The notes beneath the pieces are model-generated. The model was not told the DNA's origin. It was given only the letters and a program-made list of their open reading frames with translations, and ran no database searches. DNA of 64,000 bases from Arenimonas maotaiensis (GTDB lineage Bacteria; Pseudomonadota; Gammaproteobacteria; Xanthomonadales; Xanthomonadaceae). Below, one piece after another: positions 28,854 to 37,113 of this stretch (position 1 is its first letter; each line of letters starts with the position of its first letter). Location: NCBI RefSeq assembly GCF_014638745.1, contig NZ_BMFO01000002.1:310001-374000 (forward strand). Direction: 5' to 3'. The translations under genes were made by a program, and so were the position numbers.

Positions 28854-29384
28854 GCCGTCCGGGTTGCGGTCGAGCAGCCACAGGCCGGCCCACAGCTTGG
28901 GGTCCATGTCGTAGCCTTCGGCGATTTTTCCCGCCAACCAGCGCGGCACATCCGGCACCGGCACTTCGTGCACGGTGATGTCTTCGGTCTCGTCGCCGCC
29001 GCCGGCGTGCACGCGGGTCAGCCCGCTGGCGCGGGCGAAGGCGATCAGTTCGTTGCTCATGCCGGCCGAGCTGGGGCCGACCATCAGTACTTCGACCTTG
29101 TCCGCCCGCCAACCGGTTTCTTCCAGCAACTCGCGCCGGGCGGCCAGCTCGAAGGTGTCGTCCGCGTCTTGGTCGCCGACCAGACCGGCCGGCATCTCGA
29201 TGGTGGGTTTGCCCAGCGGCACCCGGAACTGCTCGACGAACAGCATCTTGTCTTCCGGCGTGCGGGCTATGATGATCACCGCCGAGCCGCCTTTGGCGCG
29301 TTCGGCGTATTCCCAATTGCCTTTCACCCGCATGCGCAGGTACTGGCCTTCGTATACGGTCTTGGCGTCGTCGTGTCCGGTCAT
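28839..29384 (-). CDS. Nudix hydrolase (ADP-ribose pyrophosphatase-like)
   Basis: 181 residues. The Nudix box runs from GLVGDQDADD to AARRELLEETGW, fitting GX5EX7REUXEEXGU apart from small differences in spacing residues. The flanking FVEQFRVPLGKPTIEMPAGL segment resembles the ADP-sugar pyrophosphatase subgroup, and PSSAGMSNELIAFARASGL fits as well. The exact substrate (ADP-ribose, NADH-type compounds) is uncertain. It lies eight bases after the xni start side, in the same direction as the nitroreductase and xni genes, which it may precede or follow as a loose operon. Confidence 0.85.
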   Translation of the reverse strand: MTGHDDAKTVYEGQYLRMRVKGNWEYAERAKGGSAVIIIARTPEDKMLFVEQFRVPLGKPTIEMPAGLVGDQDADDTFELAARRELLEETGWRADKVEVLMVGPSSAGMSNELIAFARASGLTRVHAGGGDETEDITVHEVPVPDVPRWLAGKIAEGYDMDPKLWAGLWLLDRNPDGSAAQ

Positions 29385-29391
29385 GGCTCGA

Positions 29392-30270
29392 TTATAGGGA
29401 CAACAGGCGCCGGCGGGTAAGCGGCCCCAGGCGCAGCCGTTCGGCCAAGGCCTGCAGGCCGTCGCCGTCGGAGGTCTGCCGGACGCCCAAGGCGGGTTCC
29501 TGCGGCAGCGGCACGTCGCAGCGGATGGTGGCCAGTTTACGGCTCAGCAGCGCCATCTCGCGGTGTTCATGCAGCGTCCGGGCGTGTATCGCGGCCGAGC
29601 GCAGACGCAGATAGGGCAGTTCTTCCAGCCGGTCGAGCAGCGCATCCAGGCTGCCGAAGTGGCCGAGCAGGGTAGCCGCGGTCTTCGGGCCGATGCCGGG
29701 CACGCCCGGGATGTTGTCCACCGCGTCGCCGGTCAGGCCCAGGTAGTCGGCCAGCTGGTGCGCGTGCACGCCGTGCTTGGCTTTCACGCCCGGCAGCCGC
29801 CAACGCACGTTCTTGGCGTAGTCCCATTGCTCGTCGTGTTCGCCGAGCAGCTGCGACAGGTCCTTGTCGGCCGACAGGATCAGGCTGGGACGTCCCTCGG
29901 CGCGCGCCTGCGTCAGCGCGCTGCCGATCAGGTCGTCGGCTTCGAAGTAGCCGTCGGCCAGCACCTGGAAGCCGAGCGCGCGGCAAAGGCGCTTGCAGTA
30001 GTCGAATTGGACCTTGAGCTCTTCCGGCGCCGGGTCGCGGTTGGCCTTGTAGGCCGGATACAGTTCGTTGCGGAAATTGCTGTCCAGCGATTCGTCGAAG
30101 GCGAACACGATCCGCTCGGGTTTCTCGCGTTCGATGAGTTCGCACAGGAAGCGGGTGAAGCCCTGAACCGCGTTGGTCGGGTTCTGGTCGACGTCGAAGA
30201 ATTCCTTGGGCATCGAGAACCAGGCCCGGAACACGTACATGCTGGAATCCACCAGGTACAGCGGGTTCAT
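29392..30270 (-). CDS. xni: 5'-3' exonuclease / flap endonuclease (Xni-like)
   Basis: 292 residues from the ATG at 30270, which overlaps the nitroreductase stop by four bases. It is related to the 5'-nuclease domain of DNA polymerase I. Visible parts are LYLVDSSMYVFRAWFSMP, FDESLDSNFRNELYPAYKANR, EADDLIGSALT, ILSADKDLSQLL and the helix-hairpin-helix DNIPGVPGIGPKTAATLL. The acidic residues expected for two-metal catalysis appear to be present. It likely removes flaps or RNA primers. E. coli Xni is somewhat shorter, about 250 residues. Confidence 0.87.
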   Translation of the reverse strand: MNPLYLVDSSMYVFRAWFSMPKEFFDVDQNPTNAVQGFTRFLCELIEREKPERIVFAFDESLDSNFRNELYPAYKANRDPAPEELKVQFDYCKRLCRALGFQVLADGYFEADDLIGSALTQARAEGRPSLILSADKDLSQLLGEHDEQWDYAKNVRWRLPGVKAKHGVHAHQLADYLGLTGDAVDNIPGVPGIGPKTAATLLGHFGSLDALLDRLEELPYLRLRSAAIHARTLHEHREMALLSRKLATIRCDVPLPQEPALGVRQTSDGDGLQALAERLRLGPLTRRRLLSL

Positions 30271-30833
30271 GGCGCGGCGACGCTCAACAGGTCGGCGGGG
30301 TCCGGGCGTTCGCGTTCGGGCGGGGTTTCGGTGCGGGTGCCGATATGGATGTAGCCGAGCAGCAATTCGTGTTCGGCCAGGCCGACCGCCGCCAGCACTT
30401 CGCGGTCGTAGGCGGCGAAGCCGGTCAGCCATTGCGCGCCGAAGCCGGCCTGGTGCGCCGCGTGCAGCAGGTTCATGCACACCGCGCCGCCGGACAGCGT
30501 CTGCTCGATTTCCGGGACCTTGTGGCCTTTCACCGGCGCGAGCACCACCGCCACGATGCAGGGCGCGTAGGCGAAGCGGGTGCGCTCCTTGTCCAGCCGC
30601 GCCGGCGAGGCCTCGGGCAGGCTTTCGCGCACGCGCCGGTACAGCACCTCGCCGATGCGGTCGCGGGCCGCACCCTCGATCAGGATGAAGCGCCACGGCC
30701 GCAGGCGGCCGTGGTCGGGCACATGCACCGCCTCGGCCAGCAACCGGAGCAGGCCGGCGCGGTCCGGGCCGGGCGCGGTCAGGTGCTTGCTGGGGGTGGA
30801 AATGCGGGAGATCAGGGGAGGCGGAGTCGGCAT
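30267..30833 (-). CDS. Nitroreductase family protein (YdjA-like)
   Basis: 188 residues. It belongs to the small flavin-binding nitroreductases: PDHGRLRPWRFILIEGAARDRIGEVL near the start and LLHAAHQAGFGAQWLTGFAAYD, followed by GYIHIGT, are YdjA-like. Family members reduce nitro compounds or act as FMN enzymes of unclear natural substrate. It is translationally coupled to xni by an ATGA overlap. The 117-base gap ahead of it separates it from the divergent DUF1631 gene. Confidence 0.85.
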   Translation of the reverse strand: MPTPPPLISRISTPSKHLTAPGPDRAGLLRLLAEAVHVPDHGRLRPWRFILIEGAARDRIGEVLYRRVRESLPEASPARLDKERTRFAYAPCIVAVVLAPVKGHKVPEIEQTLSGGAVCMNLLHAAHQAGFGAQWLTGFAAYDREVLAAVGLAEHELLLGYIHIGTRTETPPERERPDPADLLSVAAP

Positions 30834-30950
30834 GTCGCCAGTTTAGCATCCGGCCGGGGCGCGCTCGCTTGCCGTGCGCTGCATCACGCTTTATTTGTGC
30901 GGCCTGCGTTATGATTCGTTACAATAAGCCATCGTGCAGGGAGTGGGGCT

Positions 30951-33197
30951 TTGATCGACGAATCGGGAAATCTGATGCCAGCGGCGCCTTTCCCGGGCCA
31001 TGATGCGGTGTACGCGTCGGTCCAGTCGGCTAGCCGTAGCCTGCTCGACCGGGTCATGGCCAACGCCGTCGCGGCCACCGATACCTTCCTGTACGACATC
31101 TGCCAACAGGACCAGTCCGGCATCGGTTCGCCGAATCTGGAGAACCTGCGGCTGTTCCGTTCCGTGTCCCAGGCCATCGAGCACCAGTATTCGCGTGCCT
31201 TGGATTCCGGCTTCGCGGCTTTCCGCCGCAAGCTCAAATCCGGCGACGCGCCTGCCGTCGACCTCAGCCTGGTCGACATGGACGACATCGACGACGTCGT
31301 CAACGCCGAGCTGGTGACCGAGGCCGTGATGCGCTCGTCCGGCGACGTCATCAATGCCACCGCCCAGCGTTTCTGCGCACTGCTCGGCCTGCCGTCGGCG
31401 GAGAAGGCGTCCTCGCCGCTGTCCGAACGCAAGCTGGCCGAATACCTGCGCGGCGCTCTGGTGGGCGTGCAGTTGCCGACCAAAATCCGTTTCATGCTGT
31501 TCCGCAACTACGAATCCGCCCTGATTGCGGCGCTCTCGTCCCTGTTGGAAGAGGCCAACGAGCCGATGGTCAAGGCCGGCGTACTGCCGCATCTGGCCAC
31601 CCCGCGTCCCACGCGCCGTGCCGAGCCGCCGAAACCGGAAGCGCCGGCCGTGGCGGCCGAACAGCGCGCGCACAGCGAGCGCGCCGCCGTGCCGCCGGAG
31701 GCGGCCGCCAGCACGCAGCGTCAGCGCGAACTCGGTGAATTGTCCGACCTGCCCATCGGTTCCGCCGAACAGGCGCTGTTCCTGGAAATCTGTGATTACC
31801 TGCACAACTGGCGTCCGCAGCACGAGCGCGCGGCCGCCGCCCACGCCGGCGGCTTTGCCGCGGCCGGCGGTTCCGCCCCCGCTCCCGGCTCGCGCCACCG
31901 GTTGAGCAAAAACGAAACCATCGCGCTGCTGTCCTCGATGCAACGTCTGTTGCCGGAGGCGGTGAGTTCGGCGATGTCGGCCAGCGACGCGTCGCTGTCG
32001 TCCAGCCTGAAGGACGCCATGCTCGGCAACACCCGCAAGATCGGCTTGGCTCCGGATGCGGTCGAAATCGACCGTGAGGACGAGGATGCGGTCGACCTGG
32101 TCGGCATGCTGTTCGACGTGTTGATCACCGAACGCGACTTCCGCGAGGAGGCGCGCCAACTGATGTCCCGCCTGGTGGTGCCGTACGCCAAGGCCGCGGT
32201 GCTCGATCGCCGCCTGTTCCTGACCAAGGCGCACCCGGCACGCCGCCTGCTCAACGCCTTGGCCGAAGCCATCGAAGGCAATCAAGGCGACGGTCCGCAG
32301 GAGCGCGAACTGCTCGGCAAGGCCGAAGCCACGGTCGATAGCCTGGTGGCCGGCTTCAACGAGGACATCGCCATCTTCGAGACCCTCGAGCAGGAGATGC
32401 GCGCCTACCTCGACCAGCACCGCCGACGCGTCGACATGGCCGAGAAGCGAGCCAAGGAAGCCCAGCGCGGCCAGGAACGCCTGGAAAACGCACGCATGCT
32501 CGCCGCCCGCGAACTGGAAGCGCGTACCGGCACCGCCGAGTTGCCGTCGGTGATCCAGGACTTCTTCTCCCGGTACTGGACCCATCACCTGTCGATGATC
32601 ATCCTGCGCGAAGGCGAGGATAGCGCGGCATGGGGCGTCGCGCTGAAACTGGCGGACGACCTGATTTCGGTGCTCGGCTGGCAGCCGCCGGAGGCCCGCG
32701 TCGCCGCCGTGCAGCAGCTGCGTCTCGGCATCGAGACGGTGCTGTCCAGTTCCGGGGTATTGTCCGATTCCTCATCGGCATTGATCCAGAAGATCGCCGA
32801 AAGCGCCGCCCATTACCAGGCGCCCGCGAAATCCGCCGAGCAGCCGGCGACAACCGCGCACAGCGCCGCCAGCGCCGGCCTGCACATGGCCTTCGACAAA
32901 TCGGCGTTGGATTTCGATCCGCGCGACGTGGAGTACTTCAAGAACCTTCCGGTCGGCGCCTGGTTGCAGATGGCGGTCGGCAACGGCGGCTTCGCGCCCA
33001 TCAAACTGGCGTGGATCAGCCCGATTTCGGCCCGTCTGATGTTCGTCAACCGACGCGGCGTGCGGGTGCTGGTGGTGTCGGTCGAGGAACTGGCCGAGAT
33101 GAAGAAGCACGGCAAGCTGATCGTGCACGCCGAAGAGAACGTCTTCGAGCAGACGCTGGACCGCGTCCTGCACCGCCTGAAGGCCGATTTCAGCTGA
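30951..33197 (+). CDS. DUF1631 protein
   Basis: 748 residues from a TTG start at 30951 with GGGAG seven bases upstream; the in-frame ATG at 30975 has a weaker site. Recognisable as DUF1631, sometimes mislabelled thymidine phosphorylase in databases. The N-terminal 210 residues are helical and hydrophilic. A low-complexity Ala/Pro linker follows at about 215-255 and again at about 285-310. Residues 320-600 form a long helical core, and the C-terminal 90 residues (LPVGAWLQMAVGNGGFAPIKLAWIS) look like a beta-rich PilZ-type barrel. No signal peptide or membrane segment. Function unknown. A TACAAT box at 30920-30925 may be its -10. Confidence 0.82.
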   Translation: MIDESGNLMPAAPFPGHDAVYASVQSASRSLLDRVMANAVAATDTFLYDICQQDQSGIGSPNLENLRLFRSVSQAIEHQYSRALDSGFAAFRRKLKSGDAPAVDLSLVDMDDIDDVVNAELVTEAVMRSSGDVINATAQRFCALLGLPSAEKASSPLSERKLAEYLRGALVGVQLPTKIRFMLFRNYESALIAALSSLLEEANEPMVKAGVLPHLATPRPTRRAEPPKPEAPAVAAEQRAHSERAAVPPEAAASTQRQRELGELSDLPIGSAEQALFLEICDYLHNWRPQHERAAAAHAGGFAAAGGSAPAPGSRHRLSKNETIALLSSMQRLLPEAVSSAMSASDASLSSSLKDAMLGNTRKIGLAPDAVEIDREDEDAVDLVGMLFDVLITERDFREEARQLMSRLVVPYAKAAVLDRRLFLTKAHPARRLLNALAEAIEGNQGDGPQERELLGKAEATVDSLVAGFNEDIAIFETLEQEMRAYLDQHRRRVDMAEKRAKEAQRGQERLENARMLAARELEARTGTAELPSVIQDFFSRYWTHHLSMIILREGEDSAAWGVALKLADDLISVLGWQPPEARVAAVQQLRLGIETVLSSSGVLSDSSSALIQKIAESAAHYQAPAKSAEQPATTAHSAASAGLHMAFDKSALDFDPRDVEYFKNLPVGAWLQMAVGNGGFAPIKLAWISPISARLMFVNRRGVRVLVVSVEELAEMKKHGKLIVHAEENVFEQTLDRVLHRLKADFS

Positions 33198-33262
33198 CAG
33201 CTGACGGCCACCCCCGGCGTCCGGTAGGATAAGCCGATGCCAAGGCAGGGGACGCCGCCGTC

Positions 33263-34369
33263 ATGATCACCGTCGCAACCATCCGGGAGCAGTCCGAGGG
33301 CGAACGCCGCGTGGCGTTGACGCCGGAGACCTGCCGCAAACTCGCCGCCAAGGGCGTTACCGTGCTGCTGGAGTCCGGCGCCGGCCGCGTCGCCGGCTTC
33401 GAGGATGCCGAATACGGCGATGCCCGAATCGAAGCCGACCGCGCCACGGTGTTGGCCCAGGCCGATGTGCTGTTGTGCGTGCAGGCGCCGGTACCGGCCG
33501 ATTTGCAGTCCCTGAAACCCGGATCTGTCGTGATCGGCGCCTTGGCGCCGCACCGCAACGGCAACCTGTCGCCGATCTACGGCGAGCGCCGGCTGTCGGC
33601 GTTCGCGTTGGAGAAGCTGCCGCGCACCACGCGCGCGCAGGCCATGGATATCCTGAGCTCGCAGGCCGGCATGGCCGGCTACAAGGCGGTATTGATCGCG
33701 GCCCAGCGCGCGCCGCGCTTCTTCCCGATGCTGACCACCGCCGCCGGCACCATCCGGCCCTCGAAAGTGCTGGTGATCGGCGCCGGCGTGGCCGGCCTGC
33801 AGGCCATCGCCACCGCCAAGCGGCTGGGCGCACAGGTCGAGGGCTTCGACGTGCGGCCCGAGACCCGCGAGCAGATCGAATCGCTCGGCGGCCGTTTCCT
33901 CGATTTGGGCGTCAGCGCCGCCGGCGAGGGCGGCTACGCCCGCCCCCTGACCGACGACGAGCGCGCCCTGCAGCAACAGCGTCTGGCCGAGCATCTCAAG
34001 GGTGTCGACGTCATCGTCGCCACCGCCGCCGTGCCCGGCCGGCCGGCGCCGAAGATCATCACCACCGCGATGGTCGCGGGCATGCGACGCGGCAGCGTCA
34101 TCGTCGACCTGGCCGCCGAATCCGGCGGCAACTGCGAACTCACCCTGCCCGGCGAAGATGTCGAACGCGACGGCGTCACGGTCGTCGGCCCGCTGAACCT
34201 GGCCAGCATGGGCGCCCTGCACGCCAGCGAGATGTATGCCCGCAACCTGTTCAATTTCCTCGGCCTGATGCTCGCCGACGGCGGCGCGCTGCGCATTCCG
34301 TTCGACGACGAGCTGGTGGCCGGCACCTGCATCGCCCACGAGGGCGCCGAATCGGCGCCGGGAGCCTGA
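33263..34369 (+). CDS. pntAA: NAD(P) transhydrogenase alpha subunit, soluble part
   Basis: 368 residues. This is the NAD(H)-binding domain I of proton-translocating transhydrogenase, which drives NADH + NADP to NAD + NADPH with the proton gradient. REQSEGERRVALTPE opens the alanine dehydrogenase/PntA fold, and VLVIGAGVAGLQAIATAKRLGA (about 172-193) is the nucleotide-binding loop. RPAPKIITTAMVAGMRRGSVIVD is also typical. The subunit is split from its membrane part, as in Rhodospirillum rubrum, giving three genes rather than two. Confidence 0.94.
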   Translation: MITVATIREQSEGERRVALTPETCRKLAAKGVTVLLESGAGRVAGFEDAEYGDARIEADRATVLAQADVLLCVQAPVPADLQSLKPGSVVIGALAPHRNGNLSPIYGERRLSAFALEKLPRTTRAQAMDILSSQAGMAGYKAVLIAAQRAPRFFPMLTTAAGTIRPSKVLVIGAGVAGLQAIATAKRLGAQVEGFDVRPETREQIESLGGRFLDLGVSAAGEGGYARPLTDDERALQQQRLAEHLKGVDVIVATAAVPGRPAPKIITTAMVAGMRRGSVIVDLAAESGGNCELTLPGEDVERDGVTVVGPLNLASMGALHASEMYARNLFNFLGLMLADGGALRIPFDDELVAGTCIAHEGAESAPGA

Positions 34370-34370
34370 G

Positions 34371-34664
34371 ATGGACGGATTCCTCTACCTGTATGTGTTC
34401 CTGCTGGCCGCGTTCACCGGTTACGAGATCATCGGCCGCGTGCCGGTGATTCTGCATACGCCGCTGATGTCGGGTTCCAATTTCGTGCACGGTATCGTCC
34501 TGGTCGGCGCCATGGTGGTGCTGGGCCATGCCGACACCACCGCGGAGAAGGTCATCGGCTTCCTGGCGGTACTGATGGGCGCCGGCAACGCCGCCGGCGG
34601 CTATGTGGTGACCGAACGCATGCTGGAGATGTTCAAGCCCTCGAACAAGGATGGCGGCGCATGA
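34371..34664 (+). CDS. pntAB: NAD(P) transhydrogenase alpha subunit, membrane part
   Basis: 97 residues with three hydrophobic segments, the first half of the membrane domain II. The conserved stretch LYLYVFLLAAFTGYEIIGRVPVILHTPLMSG matches the small alpha-2 subunit of split transhydrogenases. One base separates it from pntAA, and it overlaps pntB by four bases (ATGA), so the three subunits are made together. Confidence 0.94.
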   Translation: MDGFLYLYVFLLAAFTGYEIIGRVPVILHTPLMSGSNFVHGIVLVGAMVVLGHADTTAEKVIGFLAVLMGAGNAAGGYVVTERMLEMFKPSNKDGGA

Positions 34665-36049
34665 GCTGGCTTCCGGTGCTGGTGAAGGCCTGCTACTTCG
34701 CGGCCGCGCTGCTGTTCATCCTCGGCATCAAGCGCATGGCCTCGCCACTGACCGCGCGCAGCGGTATCCAGTGGGCCGGTGCCGGCATGCTGCTGGCCAC
34801 CGCCGCCACGTTCGCCTTGCCGGGCCTGCATAATCTCGGCCTGATCGCGTTGGCGCTGCTGCTGGGCACGGCCGTGGCCTGGATTTCCGGCAAGCGCGTG
34901 GCGATGACCGACATGCCGCAGATGGTGGCGCTGTATAACGGCCTCGGCGGCGGTTCGGCCGCGGCCATTGGCGCCGTCGAACTGTTGGCGTTCAGCGCCG
35001 CCGGAGCCGCTCCGTCGCAGACTGCTCTGGTGCTGGCTGTGGTCGGCGCGTTGATCGGTTCTGTTTCGCTGACCGGTTCGGTCATCGCCTGGGCCAAGCT
35101 CGATGGCCGGCTCGACCGGCGTTTCGTGTTCCCGGGCCAGCAGGCGTTCAACGCGTTGCTGTTCCTGGCCGCCGTCGCGCTCGGTGCGGCGACCGTACTT
35201 TGGTTGCAGCCGCCGTTGATCGTCGGCTTCTTCCTGACGGCCTTGACGGTCGGTGTGTTGATGACGCTGCCGATCGGCGGTGCCGACATGCCGGTGGTGA
35301 TTTCGCTGTACAACGCCTTGACCGGCCTGGCGGTGGCGTTCGAGGGCTATGTGCTGGGCAACGAGGCCCTGATCATCGCCGGCATGGTGGTCGGCGCGGC
35401 CGGCACCATGCTGACCCAGCTGATGGCCAAGGCGATGAACCGTTCCATCGCCAGTGTGCTGTTCGGCAGTTTCGGGCAGCAGGGCGAGGCCGCCGAGATC
35501 AGCGGCGCGCAGAAACCGATCGAGGCCGCCGATGTGGCCGCGATGATGGCCTATGCCGAGCGGGTGGTGATCGTGCCCGGCTACGGCATGGCGGTGGCGC
35601 AGGCCCAGCACAAGGTCTGGGAGCTCGCCCAACTGCTGCTCAAGCGCGGCGTCAAGGTCAAGTTCGCCATCCATCCGGTGGCCGGCCGCATGCCCGGCCA
35701 CATGAACGTGCTGTTGGCCGAGGCCGGCGTGCCGTACGACCTGATCGCCGACATGGACGACGTCAATCCGGAATTCACGGTCACCGACGTGTCGCTGGTG
35801 ATCGGCGCCAACGATGTGGTCAATCCGGTCGCCAAGACCGATCCGGCCTCGCCGATCTTCGGCATGCCGATCCTGGACGTGGTCGATTCGAAGAACACCG
35901 TGGTCATCAAGCGCGGCAAGGGCACAGGCTTCGCCGGCATCGAGAACGCGCTGTTCTACGCCGACAACACCCGCATGCTGTACGGCGACGGCGCCAAAGC
36001 GGTGGCGGAACTGGTGGCCGAGATCAAGGCGATCGACGGCGGACACTGA
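34661..36049 (+). CDS. pntB: NAD(P) transhydrogenase beta subunit
   Basis: 462 residues. The first 260 contain about nine membrane helices (rest of domain II); the remainder is the NADP(H)-binding domain III. VIVPGYGMAVAQAQHKVWELAQLL, GRMPGHMNVLLAEAGVPYD, VIGANDVVNPVAKTDP and KRGKGTGFAGIENALFY are all strongly conserved. Together with the two alpha genes it completes the proton-driven enzyme, a likely source of NADPH for folate, lipid and antioxidant reactions. The last 26 bases overlap an antisense gene. Confidence 0.95.
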   Translation: MSWLPVLVKACYFAAALLFILGIKRMASPLTARSGIQWAGAGMLLATAATFALPGLHNLGLIALALLLGTAVAWISGKRVAMTDMPQMVALYNGLGGGSAAAIGAVELLAFSAAGAAPSQTALVLAVVGALIGSVSLTGSVIAWAKLDGRLDRRFVFPGQQAFNALLFLAAVALGAATVLWLQPPLIVGFFLTALTVGVLMTLPIGGADMPVVISLYNALTGLAVAFEGYVLGNEALIIAGMVVGAAGTMLTQLMAKAMNRSIASVLFGSFGQQGEAAEISGAQKPIEAADVAAMMAYAERVVIVPGYGMAVAQAQHKVWELAQLLLKRGVKVKFAIHPVAGRMPGHMNVLLAEAGVPYDLIADMDDVNPEFTVTDVSLVIGANDVVNPVAKTDPASPIFGMPILDVVDSKNTVVIKRGKGTGFAGIENALFYADNTRMLYGDGAKAVAELVAEIKAIDGGH

Positions 36050-36464
36050 GCCGGCCGGCGTCGGCCAGCAGATAGGCCAGTGGCGGTGATGCCGCCAGCA
36101 AGATCCATTCCTGCGGCGCCAACCGCAACTGCAACAGCTGGGCGAACAGGCCGGAACCCATCTGGTGGATGCTGTCACGGAAGTCGAACCCGCCGGCCTG
36201 CGATACGCTCAAGGCGGTGATCAGCCACAGGCTGGCGACGGCGCAGGCGACCGTGGCCAGCGGCGCGACCCAGGCCGGACTGCGGCGCTCGGGGTGGCGG
36301 GTCCAGCGTTCCAGAAGCGCGATGTCGGCCGCCGCCACCAGACCGAACCAGGCCAGCGCATCCTGCAGCCGCAGGGACAGCGTGAACCAGACCGCCATCA
36401 TCGCCAGGCCGGCCAACAGGCTGATGAACACGGGCTTGAACAGGGCATCGCGGGGCGTTGACAC
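36024..36464 (-). CDS. Hypothetical membrane protein
   Basis: 146 residues from a GTG at 36464. Three or four hydrophobic segments are visible: LFKPVFISLLAGLAMMAVWF, LAWFGLVAAADIALLE, VAPLATVACAVASLWLITAL and a C-terminal one. I do not recognise the family. The frame continues upstream through sufT but that part is shadow sequence. It is divergent from sufT across a gap with inverted repeats and overlaps the 3' end of pntB. The GTG lacks a strong ribosome site, so the exact start is uncertain. Confidence 0.6.
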   Translation of the reverse strand: MSTPRDALFKPVFISLLAGLAMMAVWFTLSLRLQDALAWFGLVAAADIALLERWTRHPERRSPAWVAPLATVACAVASLWLITALSVSQAGGFDFRDSIHQMGSGLFAQLLQLRLAPQEWILLAASPPLAYLLADAGRLSVRRRSP

Positions 36465-36512
36465 GGCGTCAGGCGGATTCCAGTAAACTAACGTCCAGTT
36501 TAACCCGTTTAC
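36458..36512 (+). promoter_or_regulatory. Divergent promoter/operator region with inverted repeats
   Basis: TTGACA at 36458-36463 is followed after 17-18 bases by a weak -10 (CAGTAA/AGTAAA). TAAACT (36484-36489) and AGTTTA (36497-36502) form an inverted repeat with a 7-base gap, and GTAAAC (36483-36488) pairs with GTTTAC (36507-36512) over an 18-base gap. The arrangement, in the gap between sufT and the divergent membrane-protein gene, looks like a repressor or activator site; the protein is unknown. Confidence 0.4.
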
Positions 36513-36521
36513 AGGCCTTCC

Positions 36522-37076
36522 GTGTCGTACTCCCGTACCAGTGAACCCGTGAAATTCGAGCGTGATTGCGACGCCGTGCTGGTGCCGCAGGGCGACAAGG
36601 TCAGTCTGCCGGCGGGCACCATCGGCTACATCACCCAGGCGCTCGGCGGCTCGTTCACCGTGTTCGTGGAAGGCAACCTGTTCCGCATCGCCGGCGAGAA
36701 CGCCGACGCCATCGGCAAAAGCGCGCCGCAACCGCTCGAGCTGGCCGATACCGAAGACGACGCGGCGGTGGAAAAACTGGTCTGGGACCAGCTGCGCACC
36801 TGCTTCGATCCCGAAATCCCGATCAACGTGGTCGAACTCGGCTTGATTTACGACTGCCAGATCGAGCGGTTGGACGACGGCCGGCGCAAGGTCAACATCC
36901 AGATGACGTTGACCGCGCCGGCTTGCGGTATGGGCGAGGTGCTGGTCGACGACGTACGCAACAAGGTCGAGCGCGTACCGACCGTGGCCGAGGCCGATGT
37001 CGACCTGGTGTTCGATCCGCCCTGGGGCCGGCACATGATGAGCGAAGCGGCGCAGTTGGAAACCGGCATGCTGTGA
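36522..37076 (+). CDS. sufT: Iron-sulfur assembly protein SufT (DUF59)
   Basis: 184 residues from a GTG at 36522. The N-terminal 70 residues form a SufT-specific segment (FERDCDAVLVPQGDKVSLPAGTIGYITQALGGSFTV begins it). A DUF59/MIP18 domain follows with the signature CFDPEIPINVVELGLIYD and the conserved Cys in MTLTAPACGMGEVL. SufT proteins help mature iron-sulfur enzymes, and the DUF59 fold also occurs in eukaryotic CIA factors. No sufBCDSE genes are close, so the gene stands alone here. Confidence 0.9.
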   Translation: MSYSRTSEPVKFERDCDAVLVPQGDKVSLPAGTIGYITQALGGSFTVFVEGNLFRIAGENADAIGKSAPQPLELADTEDDAAVEKLVWDQLRTCFDPEIPINVVELGLIYDCQIERLDDGRRKVNIQMTLTAPACGMGEVLVDDVRNKVERVPTVAEADVDLVFDPPWGRHMMSEAAQLETGML

Positions 37077-37081
37077 TACCC

Positions 37082-37102
37082 TCGATGGACCTTTTCCATC
37101 GA
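37082..37102 (+). terminator. Hairpin after sufT
   Basis: TCGATGGA (37082-37089) pairs perfectly with TCCATCGA (37095-37102) around a 5-base loop. There is no T-tract. It lies six bases after sufT and ends 11 bases before the M20 peptidase ATG, so it could end transcription weakly or affect access to that start. Confidence 0.35.
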
Positions 37103-37113
37103 ACCGATCACGC

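Noticed and set aside
30909-32588. Open frame opposite the DUF1631 gene
   Set aside because: Mirror frame that covers the DUF1631 promoter and has no recognisable product.
34601-36178. Open frame opposite pntB
   Set aside because: Low-complexity His/Arg/Gln-rich shadow of pntB. Only the separate 36024-36464 frame has membrane-protein character.
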